A stretch of 25,548 bases of DNA from Seiridium cupressi. Its lineage: Eukaryota > Ascomycota > Sordariomycetes > Amphisphaeriales > Sporocadaceae. Positions 10,573-21,318 of the stretch are shown in pieces (position 1 is the first letter of the stretch; each line of letters starts with the position of its first letter). A program made the translations under genes and the position numbers. Under the pieces are notes generated by a model. It made no database searches. It saw only the letters and a list, made by a program, of their open reading frames with translations, and was not told where the DNA came from. The stretch covers positions 394 through 25,941 of the forward strand of contig JARVKI010000193.1 in assembly GCA_036674765.1 (NCBI GenBank), read 5' to 3'.

Positions 10573-13500
10573 ATGTCTGACGCAGGGGACAGGTATGTAA
10601 CAGTGCAACCCCATCTTCCAGCAACCCGGGCTAGCAATAGTGGGCGGGCTTGTGAAGCTCTGATCCCCCTTGGGTCATGCAAGCCCACCAACGCTAACTG
10701 TTGTCGCAATCAACAGTACACATAAGCGCACTCGGTCTTCTGCTCTCAACCTACTCCGTCGCAAGGACAAAGACGGCCGCAACACCAACGACGACGACAC
10801 CGCCTCTGAGGACGGGTCTCACTTCTCTTCGCCCGCGGCTCGTGCCACCCAATCCCCGGCTGCCCTATCGCACAACCCCTCAGTAAAGGGCCAGAACCCT
10901 TCCAGGATGTCTCTTGGCCGAGTCGCTTCGCAACAGCAGCCGGCAAGCGCTGCGGCTGCACCCTCCCGCTCGAGTGTCTCCATCGGTGGTGGAGATCGAG
11001 GTTCGACCCTCGAACAGGCCGTTCGCAAGTTTCGATACGTCGAGGCACTCAAGAGCGGAAACACCGCTGCTATCTCCAAGGCCATCCGCGAGACGTCCGA
11101 CAATGCGACCAGAGCAAGTACCTCGTCCATAAATGCCGCCAACGCCGGTCCCCTCGACGACACAACCGTGCTCCACCTCGCCATACAATGCGCCGAGAAC
11201 GACGTGGTTGAATACGTGCTCTCGGACGGAACTGGCTACATAGATGTCAACGCACGGGACAAAGATGGCAACACTCCGCTCCATGTGGCTGCAACCTCGG
11301 GCCGTGGTCATGTTGTTCGTTTGCTCCTCGAACAAAAGGATATCAACGATGCCATCGCAAACAACCAAGGCAAGCTCCCCCTGGACGTTGCTCGTAACCC
11401 CGATATCTTCCAGCAACTACAGCTTTCCAGAACTTTGTTCGTACAAGACAAAGTAAAGCATGTCCAGGATCTTGTTAGGAAGGGCACATACGAGACGCTC
11501 GGGCAAGTCTTAGAGGAGCCTCGTGTCAAGACCATTCTGGATATCAATAGCACCGAGTTGCCCTCTGATCCCATCACGATGCAAGCGGGTGGGACATTGT
11601 TACACGAAGCTGCCCGTGGGAAGGACACGAAGCTCATCCAGACACTACTTCTTCATGGCGCCGACCCTTTCCAGCGGGATCGCAAGGGCAAACTCCCTCA
11701 GGACGTTACAAAGGATGATGTTACGCGAGCCATGCTCAAGAGGTCTCCAGCCGCTGTTGCGGCGCAAAGAGGCATCCAGGAAAAGGCCGTACTGGGACAT
11801 GCTGCCTCCACGAGTACTGCAACACCTGCAGCTGCTGGCGAAGCTCTGGGTAGCCGAGATCCAACCATGAAGGGTTATCTCAAGAAATGGACAAATTACC
11901 GGAAAGGGTATCAACTGCGATGGTTTGTGCTTGAGAATGGTGTATTGAGCTACTACAAGCACCAGGATGATGCTGAAAACGCATGTCGCGGTGCTATCAG
12001 CATGCGCATTGCCAAGCTGCATATGAGCACAGATGAGAAGACCAAGTTTGAGATCATTGGCAAGTCTTCCGTGAAATACACGCTGAAGGCAAACCACGAA
12101 GTCGAAGCAAAACGTTGGTATTGGGCATTGAACAACGCCATTCAATGGATGAAGGATCAAGCTAAAGAGGAGGAGAAACAGAAGGCTCATAATGCCGAGT
12201 TTCTCCGCCAGGCTAAAGACCATCTGGCTGCAAAGAGTACAGATGGCTCGAACGCTGATTTGCAAAGCGAATCCGCTAGTGTCACTGATGCTGGAAGAAG
12301 CAGCATGCAACTGTCGAGGCATCCGACCAGGGCTTCCGCTAAGCAAGGACTATCGCGCGCCAGCACAACCGGTAGCGTCGATGATGAGTTTGTCGATGTC
12401 GCGGCCTCGGAGGCACGCTCGAAGAGTAATTTGATTCCTGGTGAAATGGACGATGATGACGACGACGATGACGATGACGACTCAAGCGGGCGCGAGAGGC
12501 CTACTGCTTCCAAGGATGCGTTCAACATCACTGCGCAATCGGCCAAATTGCAGCTTGACACGCTTGCTCAGGTTAGCAACGCTCTACAGACCGAGGCTCA
12601 CAAGAACCCGAACATGTCTCTTGTAGATCCAAAGGCGGCTCAAGCCTTGGCTACATACGACGCAGCGATCAAAAGTCTGAAGGGTCTTATGGGAGACCTT
12701 CTCAGAATATCAAAAGACAGAGATGCGCACTGGCAATACCGCCTAGACCAAGAGATTGAGATGCGCCAGATGTGGGAGGAAAGTATGGCCAAGGTCGCCA
12801 AAGAGCAGGAGGTCCTGGAAGAGCGCGTTGGCAAGGCTGAGTTGAAGCACAAGATAACTAAACGGGCCCTTCGTGAAGTTATGGAGCAGGAAGGGCGTCC
12901 TAGTAGTGCTTATAGCGGTACACCTTCAGAATTCCACGAGGTGAAGGAAGAGGCAACTGTTGAAGACGCAACGTCGCCATCAACCAAGAGCATCCACCGT
13001 AAACCGACCGCGCTCTCTCAAATTGTGGACCTTTCCGATGACGACGCGACCGATGAGGATGAGTTCTTCGATGCAGTGGATGCTGGGGAAGTCGAAGTGG
13101 AACCTCTACCCCCATCTGAGCCATCGCAATTGGACACCAAGCAAGAAGTAGTCATTTCAGGAGGTCTGGATATCAGCGATTCATACAAGGGCTACGAAAA
13201 CGGAATAAGGCACCGTCTCAAGCTTGATAATGACGACAGACCAAAAATATCTTTATGGGTAAGCCATGGCGTTCAAAAAAGATTCTCAAAAAGGAAAACT
13301 CAATCATATGCTAACCGGTTTCCAGGGTATCCTCAAGTCTATGATTGGCAAGGATATGACAAAGATGACCCTTCCAGTTTCCTTCAACGAGCCGACTTCT
13401 ATGCTTTTCCGAGCCGGTGAAGATATGGAGTACGCCGATCTTCTTGATCATGCTGCTGAGCGCAGCGACTCCATTGAGCGCATGCTTTATGTGGCAGCTT

Positions 13501-14519
13501 TCACAGCCAGTGAATTTGCTTCCACAATTGGACGTGTTGCGAAACCATTCAACCCCATGCTCGGTGAGACGTTCGAATATGTCAGACCCGATAAGGGATA
13601 CCGGTTCTTCACTGAACAAATCAGTCATCACCCTCCCATTGGTGCTGTACACGCCGAATCCGCGAAATGGACATACTACGGAGAATCGAATGTCAAGTCC
13701 AAGTTCTACGGAAAGTCATTTGACATCGCCCATCTTGGCACATGGTTTGTGGAGCTACGCCCGACCTCGGGTGGAAAGCCGGATTTCTACTCCTGGAGGA
13801 AGCCTAACTCTCAAGTGGTTGGCATCATTACGGGTAACCCAGTCGTCGACAACTACGGTCCAGTCGAGATCAAGAACTGGACCACTGGCGAGGTGTGTCA
13901 GCTCGACTTCAAGCAGCGTGGTTGGAAGGCTTCGAGCGCGTATCAAATCGCTGGAAAAATCCTCGATGCCGATGGACGCCCCCGCGTTAGCATAGGTGGT
14001 CGCTGGAACTCCAAGATATATGCCCGCTACACTCCTGGATATGAGGCGACAGTGGATGAGCCTGCTGACGGAGGCTCCTTCCACAAGGGAAGCATTAGCG
14101 ATACAACAAAAGCCTTCCTGATTTGGCAAGCTAACGAGCGGCCTAAGGATATTCCGTTCAACCTGACGCCATTCGTTCTGACATTCAACCATATCGATGA
14201 TAACCTGCGCCACTGGATCGCACCAACAGACTCTCGCCACCGGCCTGACCAGCGTGCTATGGAGGACGGCGAATATGATATCGCAGCCACGGAAAAGGAA
14301 CGTCTTGAGAATGAGCAACGGCACCGCAGGAAGATACGCGAGGCAAAGGGCGAGGACTATGTTTCGCCATGGTTCACACGTGACAGGCATCCTATTACGG
14401 GCGAGGAATATTGGAAATGGAATAACAGATACTGGCAACAGCGGGAGAAGCATGGAAAGGGTGATGAACAAGCATGGCAAGGTGCCGAGCCAATATTCGT
14501 TCCCCAACAGAATCAGTAG
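10573..14519 (+). CDS. OSH1: Oxysterol-binding protein homolog, ankyrin-PH-FFAT-ORD (Osh1/Swh1 type)
   Basis: Three exons (10573-10592, 10717-13258, 13326-14519) encode 1251 residues. The start MSDAGD is chosen because its 20-base exon splices in frame (donor GTATGT, acceptor CAACAG) to THKRTRSS. Domains in order: a Ser-rich N-terminus, ankyrin repeats (about 154-236, DDTTVLHLAIQ and DGNTPLHVAATSG, with another near TLLHEAARGKDTKLIQ), a PH domain (about 391-488, MKGYLKKWTNYRKGYQLRWF), an 11-Asp run, a FFAT motif EFFDAVD (789-795) in an acidic context, and a C-terminal ORD from about 850 with the family signature EQISHHPP (951-958). This architecture matches yeast Osh1/Osh2, lipid (sterol/PI4P) exchangers at membrane contacts that bind ER VAP proteins through FFAT and Golgi or plasma membrane phosphoinositides through PH. 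Length is close to the yeast proteins. No lesions were seen. The symbol rests on architecture; Osh2 is equally compatible. Confidence 0.96.
12449..12481 (+). repeat. GAY codon run encoding 11 Asp residues in the OSBP gene
   Basis: Eleven consecutive GAC/GAT codons form an acidic tract in the linker between PH domain and FFAT motif. Mixed codon use suggests the acidity is selected and not just recent trinucleotide slippage. It may support charge-based contact with the VAP MSP domain or simply be disordered linker. Confidence 0.9.
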
Positions 14520-15183
14520 TCATGTATATGGTCTGGCAAGAGGAGGATGAGATTACTTGGAAACACTCACATGTAGAATACACCGTCAAACAAAAGTGCA
14601 AGAAGTAGTACTAGTATTCAAAGTACGTCACCTACTTTCTGAGTCACGCTATGCGTTTATGGTGACGCCCTTCGTTTGATTCGGAGGAGAGTGCGAAGCC
14701 GACTAAAGCACCTTATCTGCGGGTGGTGTCTGCATCGGATAGGTGCCGCTAGCACTGCACTGGCGTGATCCTCAAACCCGCTTGGACTTGCCGCAAGTAG
14801 AAAGGAAGAGGAGCTGTAACTCGTCCATGTGATGCCCATCTGCCTTTCCGAGAATTGCGACCAATCATGTTTTCCTCGATCGAGCTTGTTCATCAGGGCC
14901 CATCGACCCCAGATATTCGAGAACCAAGTGGATATCTCAGTGGGCTATATGATTGCGAATGCAAGAGTATGCGATCTGCCTTATCGGAATTTGTGACTCA
15001 ATCAGTTACTCGGGAACCGTATAAAGATCGATATACCAAAGCTTGTGTAACCTCAGAAGAGAGCCCGATACCTAAGATATTCAGAAGCCTACTTTAATCG
15101 AACTGCACCATAGACTGATATAAGTACACCATTACTCTGCCAAAAGCATCCAATACGTTACCAAATAAGGATCGATATTCAAG
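14520..15183. other. 660-bp intergenic region, no gene recognised
   Basis: It holds the 3' flank of the oxysterol-binding protein gene and the promoter of the split-barrel gene. Only short, feature-free open frames are present, and no RNA gene or repeat was recognised. Confidence 0.5.
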
Positions 15184-16075
15184 ATGCCGTCCTACGAGCT
15201 TGAATACCCGAAGCAGCCTCTCAGTACCGTTAATCGGTACAACAACAGAGGTATAATAAACACTATTTCCTTCCTCACACCCACGGGTTAGCATAGCTTA
15301 ACTCATTTGACATCTAGCATCCTACTCCCTCCAACAAATCCACCAGATCGTAAACACCACATATTTCCTCAATGTGTCGTTCACGGACCCATCGTCGCCT
15401 TTTCCGGTCAGTATCCCGATGATCGGGCAAATGGGCTCCTTCACTCGTCCCAGCGCCGACGTGGGAGACGTCCTCGATCTCTACCTCCACGGCTACGTCT
15501 CCTCGCGCCTGCTGAACCTATCGCGCAACGGCGCCAGCAGCACGGGAGAGGCAAAGGAAGAGGGCCTGCCGGTCACCATATCCGCGACGCACGTGGACGG
15601 TCTGGTCCTAGCCTTGACGCCCAACAACCACTCGTACAACTACCGCTCCGCGACGCTGTTCGGGCACGCGACCTTCGTCACCGACCTCGAGGAGAAGACG
15701 TACGCCATGGAGCTCATCACCAACGGCGTCGTGCCGGACCGGTGGCGCAACAGCCGCGTCCCGCCCACCAAGGGCGAGATGGCGAGCACGGGGCTGCTGA
15801 GGGTCAAGATCGCCGCCGGCAGCGCCAAGATCCGCAGCGGCATGCCGGGCGACGACAAGTTCGACCTCGAGAACGACGAGGTCACAAACAAGGTCTGGAC
15901 TGGCGTCGTGCCGGTCTGGAGCCAGATGGGCGAGCCCATGGCCGGGCCGGACAACAAGGTGGCGAATGTGCCGGGTTACGTGCAGGAGTATATCAGTGAT
16001 GGGAACACGTGGGCCAAAGAGACGGCGGTCGAGCAGGCAACCAAGGTAATGAAGCCGAAGAAGATTGAGGACTAG
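15184..16075 (+). CDS. Flavin-nucleotide-binding split-barrel protein (Pyridox_ox_2-like)
   Basis: Two exons (15184-15250 and 15318-16075) give 274 residues. Splicing the 67-base intron joins MPSYELEYPKQPLSTVNRYN to SLQQIHQIVNTTYFLNVSF, as expected for this fungal family. Recognised segments are PMIGQMGSF, LHGYVSSRLLNL, VTISATHVDGLVLAL, NYRSATLFGHATFV, YAMELITNGVVPDRW and WTGVVPVWSQMGEPM, typical of the pyridoxamine-5'-phosphate-oxidase-like FMN-binding split-barrel fold. Members bind FMN and are presumed oxidoreductases or flavin-dependent stress proteins; the substrate is unknown. No signal peptide is seen, so the location is probably cytosolic. The second exon is noticeably GC-rich compared with its surroundings, as often seen for conserved fungal exons. 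Model and family are well supported; physiological role is not. Confidence 0.9.
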
Positions 16076-16545
16076 GTGTCGGCGCCCCATATCTAGGAAA
16101 TGCAGGAGTTGCTTCCGTTTGCCGTTCTTCGTTAGAATAACAAGTTCACACCACTACCATCACTCGACCATCGAGAAAGTGTGACTCTAGCAATCTTAGG
16201 CGAATGACTTTGACACAACGGTTTTTCTGTGTGGTATCTCCTACGCTCCAATGTCCAGTATGTATTGGTTTCAGAGACCCCATTGAACATAAACTGTTGC
16301 ACATGGTCATACTTGTGAAATCTTGTTTAATGTGTTTTGTTGTTGTTTGTGATTAACGTACTATTTGATAGCCAATTATCATCAAACACTGATACTTTTG
16401 TTGGGAATTGACCAGATATGCTTGTTCCGATACCAAATGCGTCATTGCATTGATTATATTGACGTCACCCTCTAAATCGTTATGGTTTCCTACGGCAGTG
16501 GCTGCACCTCTTTACCGCACGTTACGAACTTATAGTTGGCGTCCT
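16076..16545. other. 470-bp convergent 3' flank
   Basis: It lies between the stop of the plus-strand split-barrel gene and the stop of the minus-strand FAD monooxygenase remnant. It should contain both 3' ends. It is AT-rich around 16320-16390 (TTGTTGTTTGTG). No gene is seen. Confidence 0.5.
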
Positions 16546-17111
16546 TTACTTGATCTCCGAGCACGGGGTTTGATGCTCTGATTGACTTCGACCGCGCACG
16601 AGCATATCATCTACATATTCAGTCATGATTCTCGTAGACTCGGCCCCTGTTGCATGCGCTTCGCGAATACGACTTATCACTTGGCCCAGTCTCAATCCAT
16701 CAGTAAGGGCACACACGCCTGCCTCGCGCCGGACTACATGCCCCCTGAAGTTAATCTCCGTTCAAAGTTCTTGCTGATACGATTTTTTGTGCACTTACAA
16801 GGCGTCATTGAATGCGCTTCGTCCTCACCTAGTGCAATGTTCCCAACTCGTAACTGCTTTGTTGTGAGCTCGACACTCTGTAGCACGACGCCGGGTCTCC
16901 GATATCTTTCGACAGGCATCATAGACTTCAGCTCCGCTAGCACACGGCCGTGGAGGGCAATGGCCCAGCCCTGCGCGCGAGCATCATTGCTATTGTCGCG
17001 CTCGAAGATGGAGAAGGGGATCTTGTTCTCTCGAAGTACCTGTGCCAGTGTCAGTCCACTAAGGCCAGTGTCTGTAATAGACAGTATATGGGGATAGGGC
17101 TCGGCAGTCAT
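16546..17111 (-). CDS. Miniature FAD-dependent monooxygenase, middle of the fold deleted
   Basis: Exon 1 (17111-16799) and exon 2 (16733-16546) splice in frame across a 65-base GTAAGT...TGTAG intron to give 166 residues, about 40 percent of the usual 400 or so. Exon 1 begins with the Rossmann dinucleotide-binding segment (PHILSITDTGLSGLTLAQVL, then IPFSIFERD and QGWAIALHGRVL). Within the same exon it jumps to the second FAD motif, read across the splice as ALGEDEAHSMTPF followed by RREAGVCALTDGLRLGQV. The C-terminal helix is IMTEYVDDMLVRGR. In full-length relatives roughly 200-250 residues, including the substrate-binding sheet, separate these parts. The first glycine of the expected GxGxxG is replaced (TDTGLSG), and the FAD motif GDAAH reads GEDEAH. 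Catalysis is therefore unlikely. I read it as an in-frame internal-deletion relic that still has working splice sites. It may be a pseudogene. Confidence 0.75.
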
Positions 17112-17939
17112 GATGTTGATCGAAAAACTTCTACTGCTGTACAATAACTTTGGGCCCTGGGTTAATTCAAGAGTCGAGAGAGCGGATAGTCATGAGTTGT
17201 AGGAATGCGGGCAACTAAGGAGTCATAATCAATGACTTCTTTTTCGATACAATCTCGTGCCTGTAGGGATCCATCTTCAAAGGCACTCTAGTTGATTAAG
17301 TCGTATGGCATGAAACGGCGATTGATGTGTGTATAATGGCGTCTGCAGCTGTAAAGGCGTATCGGATCTGGCTAGCAGTGATGCCCTCATATACAGGCCC
17401 ACAAATTCTATAGGCAAGAGTAATTTGACACCAGCTCCTTGCTTCTGGTTGTAACAGTGTTCTCATTGAGGTCAAGATGAGCATGAAGACATATCCTATG
17501 AGACGTCCGTTGTAATTAGTCTTACTGGTAAGTCTCAAAACTGAGTATACTAAAAATGAGCAGGGCATTTATACGTCTGAAATCGTACTATACCGTGGGA
17601 AGAAGGCAAAAAAAAAAAAAAAAAAAAAAAAAAGAAATAGAGAAGAGATCGATAGAGGCCCTCTATGGTGGCATTCACAGCCAATAATTGACGATCCTAA
17701 TAGGGGATGATAATTATTCTGCCCTAGTCGCCAACCCTTTGGTATTGAGATCGTTCAGGTCGCATTCTTCGTTCGAATGTCACAGCCCCGCCTAGGCTGC
17801 CTGCATTCTTGTCATACCTCTCTATAGTAGGACAAACACAGCACAGCACAGCCTCGTCTCCTTCTGCTTATCTTCTTTCCTCCTTCGGTCCCGATATATG
17901 TGCACTTCATCCAACGCTCTGAGAATCTAACCTACAACC
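17112..17939. other. 830-bp intergenic region between divergent genes
   Basis: It lies between the minus-strand FAD monooxygenase remnant and the plus-strand HeLo-like gene. It contains an A26 tract (17608-17633), a small CACAG repeat near 17836-17850, and a CT-rich stretch (about 17853-17895) of the kind found upstream of fungal start codons. A minus-strand 90-codon frame at 17296-17568 (with NGRLIGY and ICGPVYE) recalls fragments of MFS allantoate-type permeases, but too weakly to annotate. Confidence 0.45.
17608..17633. repeat. Poly(A) tract of 26 bases
   Basis: There are 26 consecutive A residues followed by GAAATAGAGAAGAG, a purine-rich continuation. This is the third long A/T homopolymer in the window. 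It may be a retroposition tail or slippage; no target-site duplication was recognised. Confidence 0.9.
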
Positions 17940-19792
17940 ATGGCTGAAATAGTTGCCGTGGTAGCCTCCGTGGGCACTCTGGCCGAATATGGTTTCAAGA
18001 TCTCTCTCCAGCTCTTCACCTACAGCCAAGCTGTGGCAACAGCCGATCGCTCGATAAAAGACATGTCGAATGAAGTCTTGCTCACGTCTGCAGTACTCCA
18101 GCAGCTCTCGTCTATTCTCAAGTCAGATGGTCAAATTGCCTCCACCACAGCTTTGGACGCCACGTACAGGATCACTAGGGAATGTGACGGTGTTTTCAGG
18201 GAGGTTGGGATGATTCTGGAGCCGAGCCTGGCTGAGCTTGGGGACGGGGGATCTGACAGAGTGAGTCGGGCATTCGAGAAGCTAAAATGGCACTTCAAAA
18301 GTCCAAACTGGACGTGTTAAAAGCCAGATTGGATAGGTCAAAGGCTACTTTGGCATTGATGTTGCAAGTTTTGGGCTATGCCAAGGATGTTGCCAATCAG
18401 TGAGTATTTCCTATATCTTGAACCAACCAAGATGACATAAGGATCGTAGACATTCAATGACGTTGAAAAGATGTAACTGCGGCCTCTCTGGCTTCTCAGC
18501 ACCATATAATTGGATGTCTAGCGCATATGGAGCGTCATATGGGCGAGAAGGGTTCAGCTATGCAAGACATGACCGCATCCGATATTGAGAGCCCAATGCA
18601 ATATCCTCAGGTTACAACCGAAGCAAGCACCGTTTTCTCTTCGGCCTCGGTCGCAAGTGCGGAGGCTATCGAAAAGACATCAAAGCCTCTAGACAAGCCT
18701 TTATCCTCATTCCAGACTCAAGCGCAAAATCATCTGCTACGACATCGAGGACTGCAATCACCAGAGTTGTCAGTGAATCTCGCCTACAACCAAGACAGGC
18801 TGCCTGCTTCCGCCTCGCTAGTCTCCATCGAATCAATACCAACCAACACATTTACGAAAAATGAAGCCACCAAAGATATTCTCGACAAGTATATGGCTAA
18901 CGACAAGACGTCTAGCAGGTCTACTAGGTCTGCCTATATGATATCGAGCAGGTGCCAATTGTCACACGCACTGGAGTCTGTCAAGAAACACCAAAGACGG
19001 GGTTGAAAGCGGCTGACGGATGGTTAGACCCAGTCATTGCAGAGCTTGGATTGTCTCTGAATCTTCTTGACAATTTTATCACTCAAAACCTTGATCATGA
19101 GGATCTGCACTCCGATGGGGATTACTTCCCCCTGACGGAGAGAATCTTCGACGTCATTCACTACAAGGGGCGACGTCAATTACTGATGGAGGCCGGAAGG
19201 GGGGGCTCAGTTGTGACAACGCAGGGGGCTCGAAATCTTCTACACCGGCTCCATGGCATGGTACCAGACTTGTCTAAAGAGCCGTGACCCTTGAGGCAGA
19301 CTACCTCTTCTGTGAGCCGTGATACAAAGCAGGATGAACGAATTCGGATACAATCCGCTCGTCGTTCTTTGCAACCTCCCTTGACAGATCAATTAATGCC
19401 ACCGCGCTTGATTGGTCCCAGCAAGTTTGATGGTCAACGCGGAAATGGTTTTGCACCTCGAGGAAGACGCAGCGATTCGCGAGGAGGACGTGGTGACCGT
19501 GGTGGTCGTGGCCACCACTTAAAACGCTTCTGGTTCGAGGATGAATTTGAAGAATCGGACAGTGTGCCCCCCGTCTTTACCAACATCCCGGCCATACAGC
19601 CGCATGAGCATTGATGCGGATGTTTTTAAGGAAGACGACGGGTTCACGATGGGACACGGTACAATGTTGAGCAACGCGCAGATCGTAGGGGAGCTTTTGA
19701 AGCAATGGACAACTTTGAACGCACATGATGCAGAGTTAATTGATACAACTGAGCTTGGGATAAGAGCAGAGCAAAACGGGTCATCTGAGTAA
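17940..19792 (+). pseudogene. Decayed gene with fungal HeLo-like/STAND N-terminal domain
   Basis: The N-terminus (MAEIVAVVASVGTLAEYGFK, then DMSNEVLLTSAVLQQLSSIL) matches the helical HeLo-like N-terminal domain common at the start of fungal STAND and related proteins. At the A4 run 18297-18300 the frame is lost. One added base would continue KLKWHFKKSKLDVLKARLDR and LALMLQVLGYAKDVAN, the pattern expected in this family, up to a GTGAGT donor at 18400. Downstream the likely coding frame shifts near 18,900-18,960, meets TGA at 19285-19287 (a CGA-type Arg position), continues through an RGG-rich segment (about 19440-19520) and FWFEDEFEESDSVPP, then shifts again near 19,600 before IVGELLKQWTTL and the stop at 19790-19792. 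An acidic/aromatic segment followed by a Leu-Lys-Gln-Trp-Thr-Thr tail is remembered from relatives of this type. Multiple lesions favour a pseudogene; an unusual intron pattern or sequence errors remain possible. Function in relatives is unclear. Confidence 0.6.
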
Positions 19793-20643
19793 TCGTTTGA
19801 CGAAGACAATATCATTACTTTACTTTCGCCTCCACCCAGGCATTCACAGAGGCAATAACCCATTCGACGAGCGTTAATATATTGTTCATCAATTCGTAAA
19901 GAGCCTTGGTGGCCAAAGACGTGAAACAAAAACTTCAAAAGAAACCGGGACCTTGATTAACTAAACTTAATCGTGTCTATAGTGAAATCTTGAAATTGAG
20001 GTGGATTGTCCGAGGAATATTTCGTACACTCTGTACGTACCCTGGCTATCTGTGGATATAGTGGAGTGGTTTATATTCTAGGTATACCGAACCGACGACC
20101 CCTCTATTAGCAGAATGGTCAATGACATCGCGACGTGGGCGCGATTATACCTACCATGACAAGTGCAGGTCTTAAAGACAAGATTAGTTAAACTCAAATT
20201 TGCCTCTATATTTCGAAAGTGACTATTACCTGGGATCTTACACTGGCAAAGAAGCCTGCTTGTTGTATCATAGCCGCGGTCATAATAACCAAAGTTGCTA
20301 GCCCAATATAGATGTCTTTGACCCTCTTCAAAACTAGCGTTACGCTATACATCTATGCTTGTTGTAAAAAGAGAAGGAAGCAACTAGGGTTTAATTGTTC
20401 TAGTTACTAGTATTAGAAATTTGATTGTTTCGTTGGAAATCCACAACTTCGCCCAGCCGGATGACGGTCCGATGCTTCCTCCTAGCCCCGAGCCCGGGCA
20501 GGGAGTTTAGCCCCGCTTGGGAATCATCCGAGGGAGTATATACATATGTACCATTGCGTGCGCCATTCTCACCCAACGGAGTCAACACTAGGCATCCCAA
20601 GCTGTGGTCTCCGCGTCGAAAACTTTCGAACGTACATCTGGCC
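19793..20643. other. 850-bp intergenic region, no gene recognised
   Basis: It is AT-moderate sequence between the HeLo-like pseudogene and the ThuA-like gene. An open frame continuous with the ThuA gene extends upstream to 20425, but its translation has no family features and probably represents the 5' leader. No repeat or RNA gene was recognised. Confidence 0.5.
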
Positions 20644-21318
20644 ATGCAGTCATATACCCCATGCAAAATCCTCATATTCAGTAAGACGGCTGGCTTCCGC
20701 CACGAGTCCATACCCGCCGGTATCGAAGCCCTCGAGAAATTTGCTGTGGCATCAGGCTCGATTGCAAGCGACGCTTCGGAAGATGCGTCGATAATTAATA
20801 CGTCCAACCTCGCCAACTACCAAGTACTGGTCTTCTTACATACCAGCGGTAACTATCTTGATGAGGCACAGCTCGATGCTCTGAAGGCCTTTGTGCGGAA
20901 TGGCGGGGGCTTCGTGGGCATCCATTGCGCCGCTGCCGGCATGCCCCAGGACCCGTGGTATGGAAGACTAGTCGGGGCTCATTTCGCGGGTCACCCCGTT
21001 CCGCAGGACGGCGTGGTCAAGATCGAGGGAGCAGAGCACGTGCTCACCAAGGCATTGCCGACAGAATGGAAGTGGCATGATGAGTGGTACAACTTCAGGG
21101 TCAATCCGCGGGAAAATGTTCATGTGCTCATGAGCATTGACGAGGGTTGCTACGAGGGAGGATCGATGGGGAACGACCACCCTTTAGCGTGGTGCCAAGA
21201 ATTCGAGGGAGGCAGATCGTTTTATACTTCCCTGGGACACTTTAGTGAGGCCTGGGACGATAACAGATTTCTGCAACATGTCACGAGAGGAATATACTGG
21301 GCTGCGAGACAACTGTAA
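20644..21318 (+). CDS. ThuA-like domain protein
   Basis: A single exon encodes 224 residues. The start at 20644 (MQSYTPCKILIFSKTAGFRH) is chosen because the conserved domain begins at once after it; the frame is open to 20425, but that extension is unlike the family. Family features in order are ILIFSKTAGFRHESIPAGI, YQVLVFLHTSGNYLDEAQ, FVRNGGGFVGIHCAAAG, WYGRLVGAHFAGHP, WHDEWYNF, HPLAWCQEFEGGRSFYTSLGH and FLQHVTRGIYWA. This is the class I glutamine-amidotransferase-like ThuA fold, first named from bacterial trehalose utilisation. Fungal single-domain members are presumed cytosolic and act in carbohydrate metabolism, but a reaction has not been assigned. No signal peptide, intron or lesion is seen, and the length is normal for the family. 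Confidence 0.93.
   Translation: MQSYTPCKILIFSKTAGFRHESIPAGIEALEKFAVASGSIASDASEDASIINTSNLANYQVLVFLHTSGNYLDEAQLDALKAFVRNGGGFVGIHCAAAGMPQDPWYGRLVGAHFAGHPVPQDGVVKIEGAEHVLTKALPTEWKWHDEWYNFRVNPRENVHVLMSIDEGCYEGGSMGNDHPLAWCQEFEGGRSFYTSLGHFSEAWDDNRFLQHVTRGIYWAARQL

Noticed and set aside
13755..14507. 250-codon minus-strand frame opposite the ORD-coding exon
   Set aside because: It is an antisense shadow of the oxysterol-binding domain, which is strongly conserved on the plus strand.
15307..15999. 230-codon Arg/Gln/Gly-rich frame overlapping the split-barrel gene
   Set aside because: It is the +1 shadow of a GC-rich conserved exon; the other frame carries the family motifs and splices cleanly to exon 1.
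17296..17568. Minus-strand 90-codon frame with NGRLIGY and ICGPVYE, recalling an allantoate-permease-type MFS fragment
   Set aside because: The match rests on a few residues, membrane segments are not clear, and no flanking exons were found.
18258..18300. Possible 41-base intron GTGAGT...AAAAG that would also restore the frame in the HeLo-like gene
   Set aside because: It would remove KLKWHF, which is conserved in the family, and would be shorter than normal fungal introns; a one-base loss at the A4 run fits better, though this is not proven.
20425..20643. N-terminal extension of the ThuA-like frame
   Set aside because: The extra 73 codons lack family similarity, and ATG at 20644 immediately precedes the conserved first strand; treated as 5' leader.
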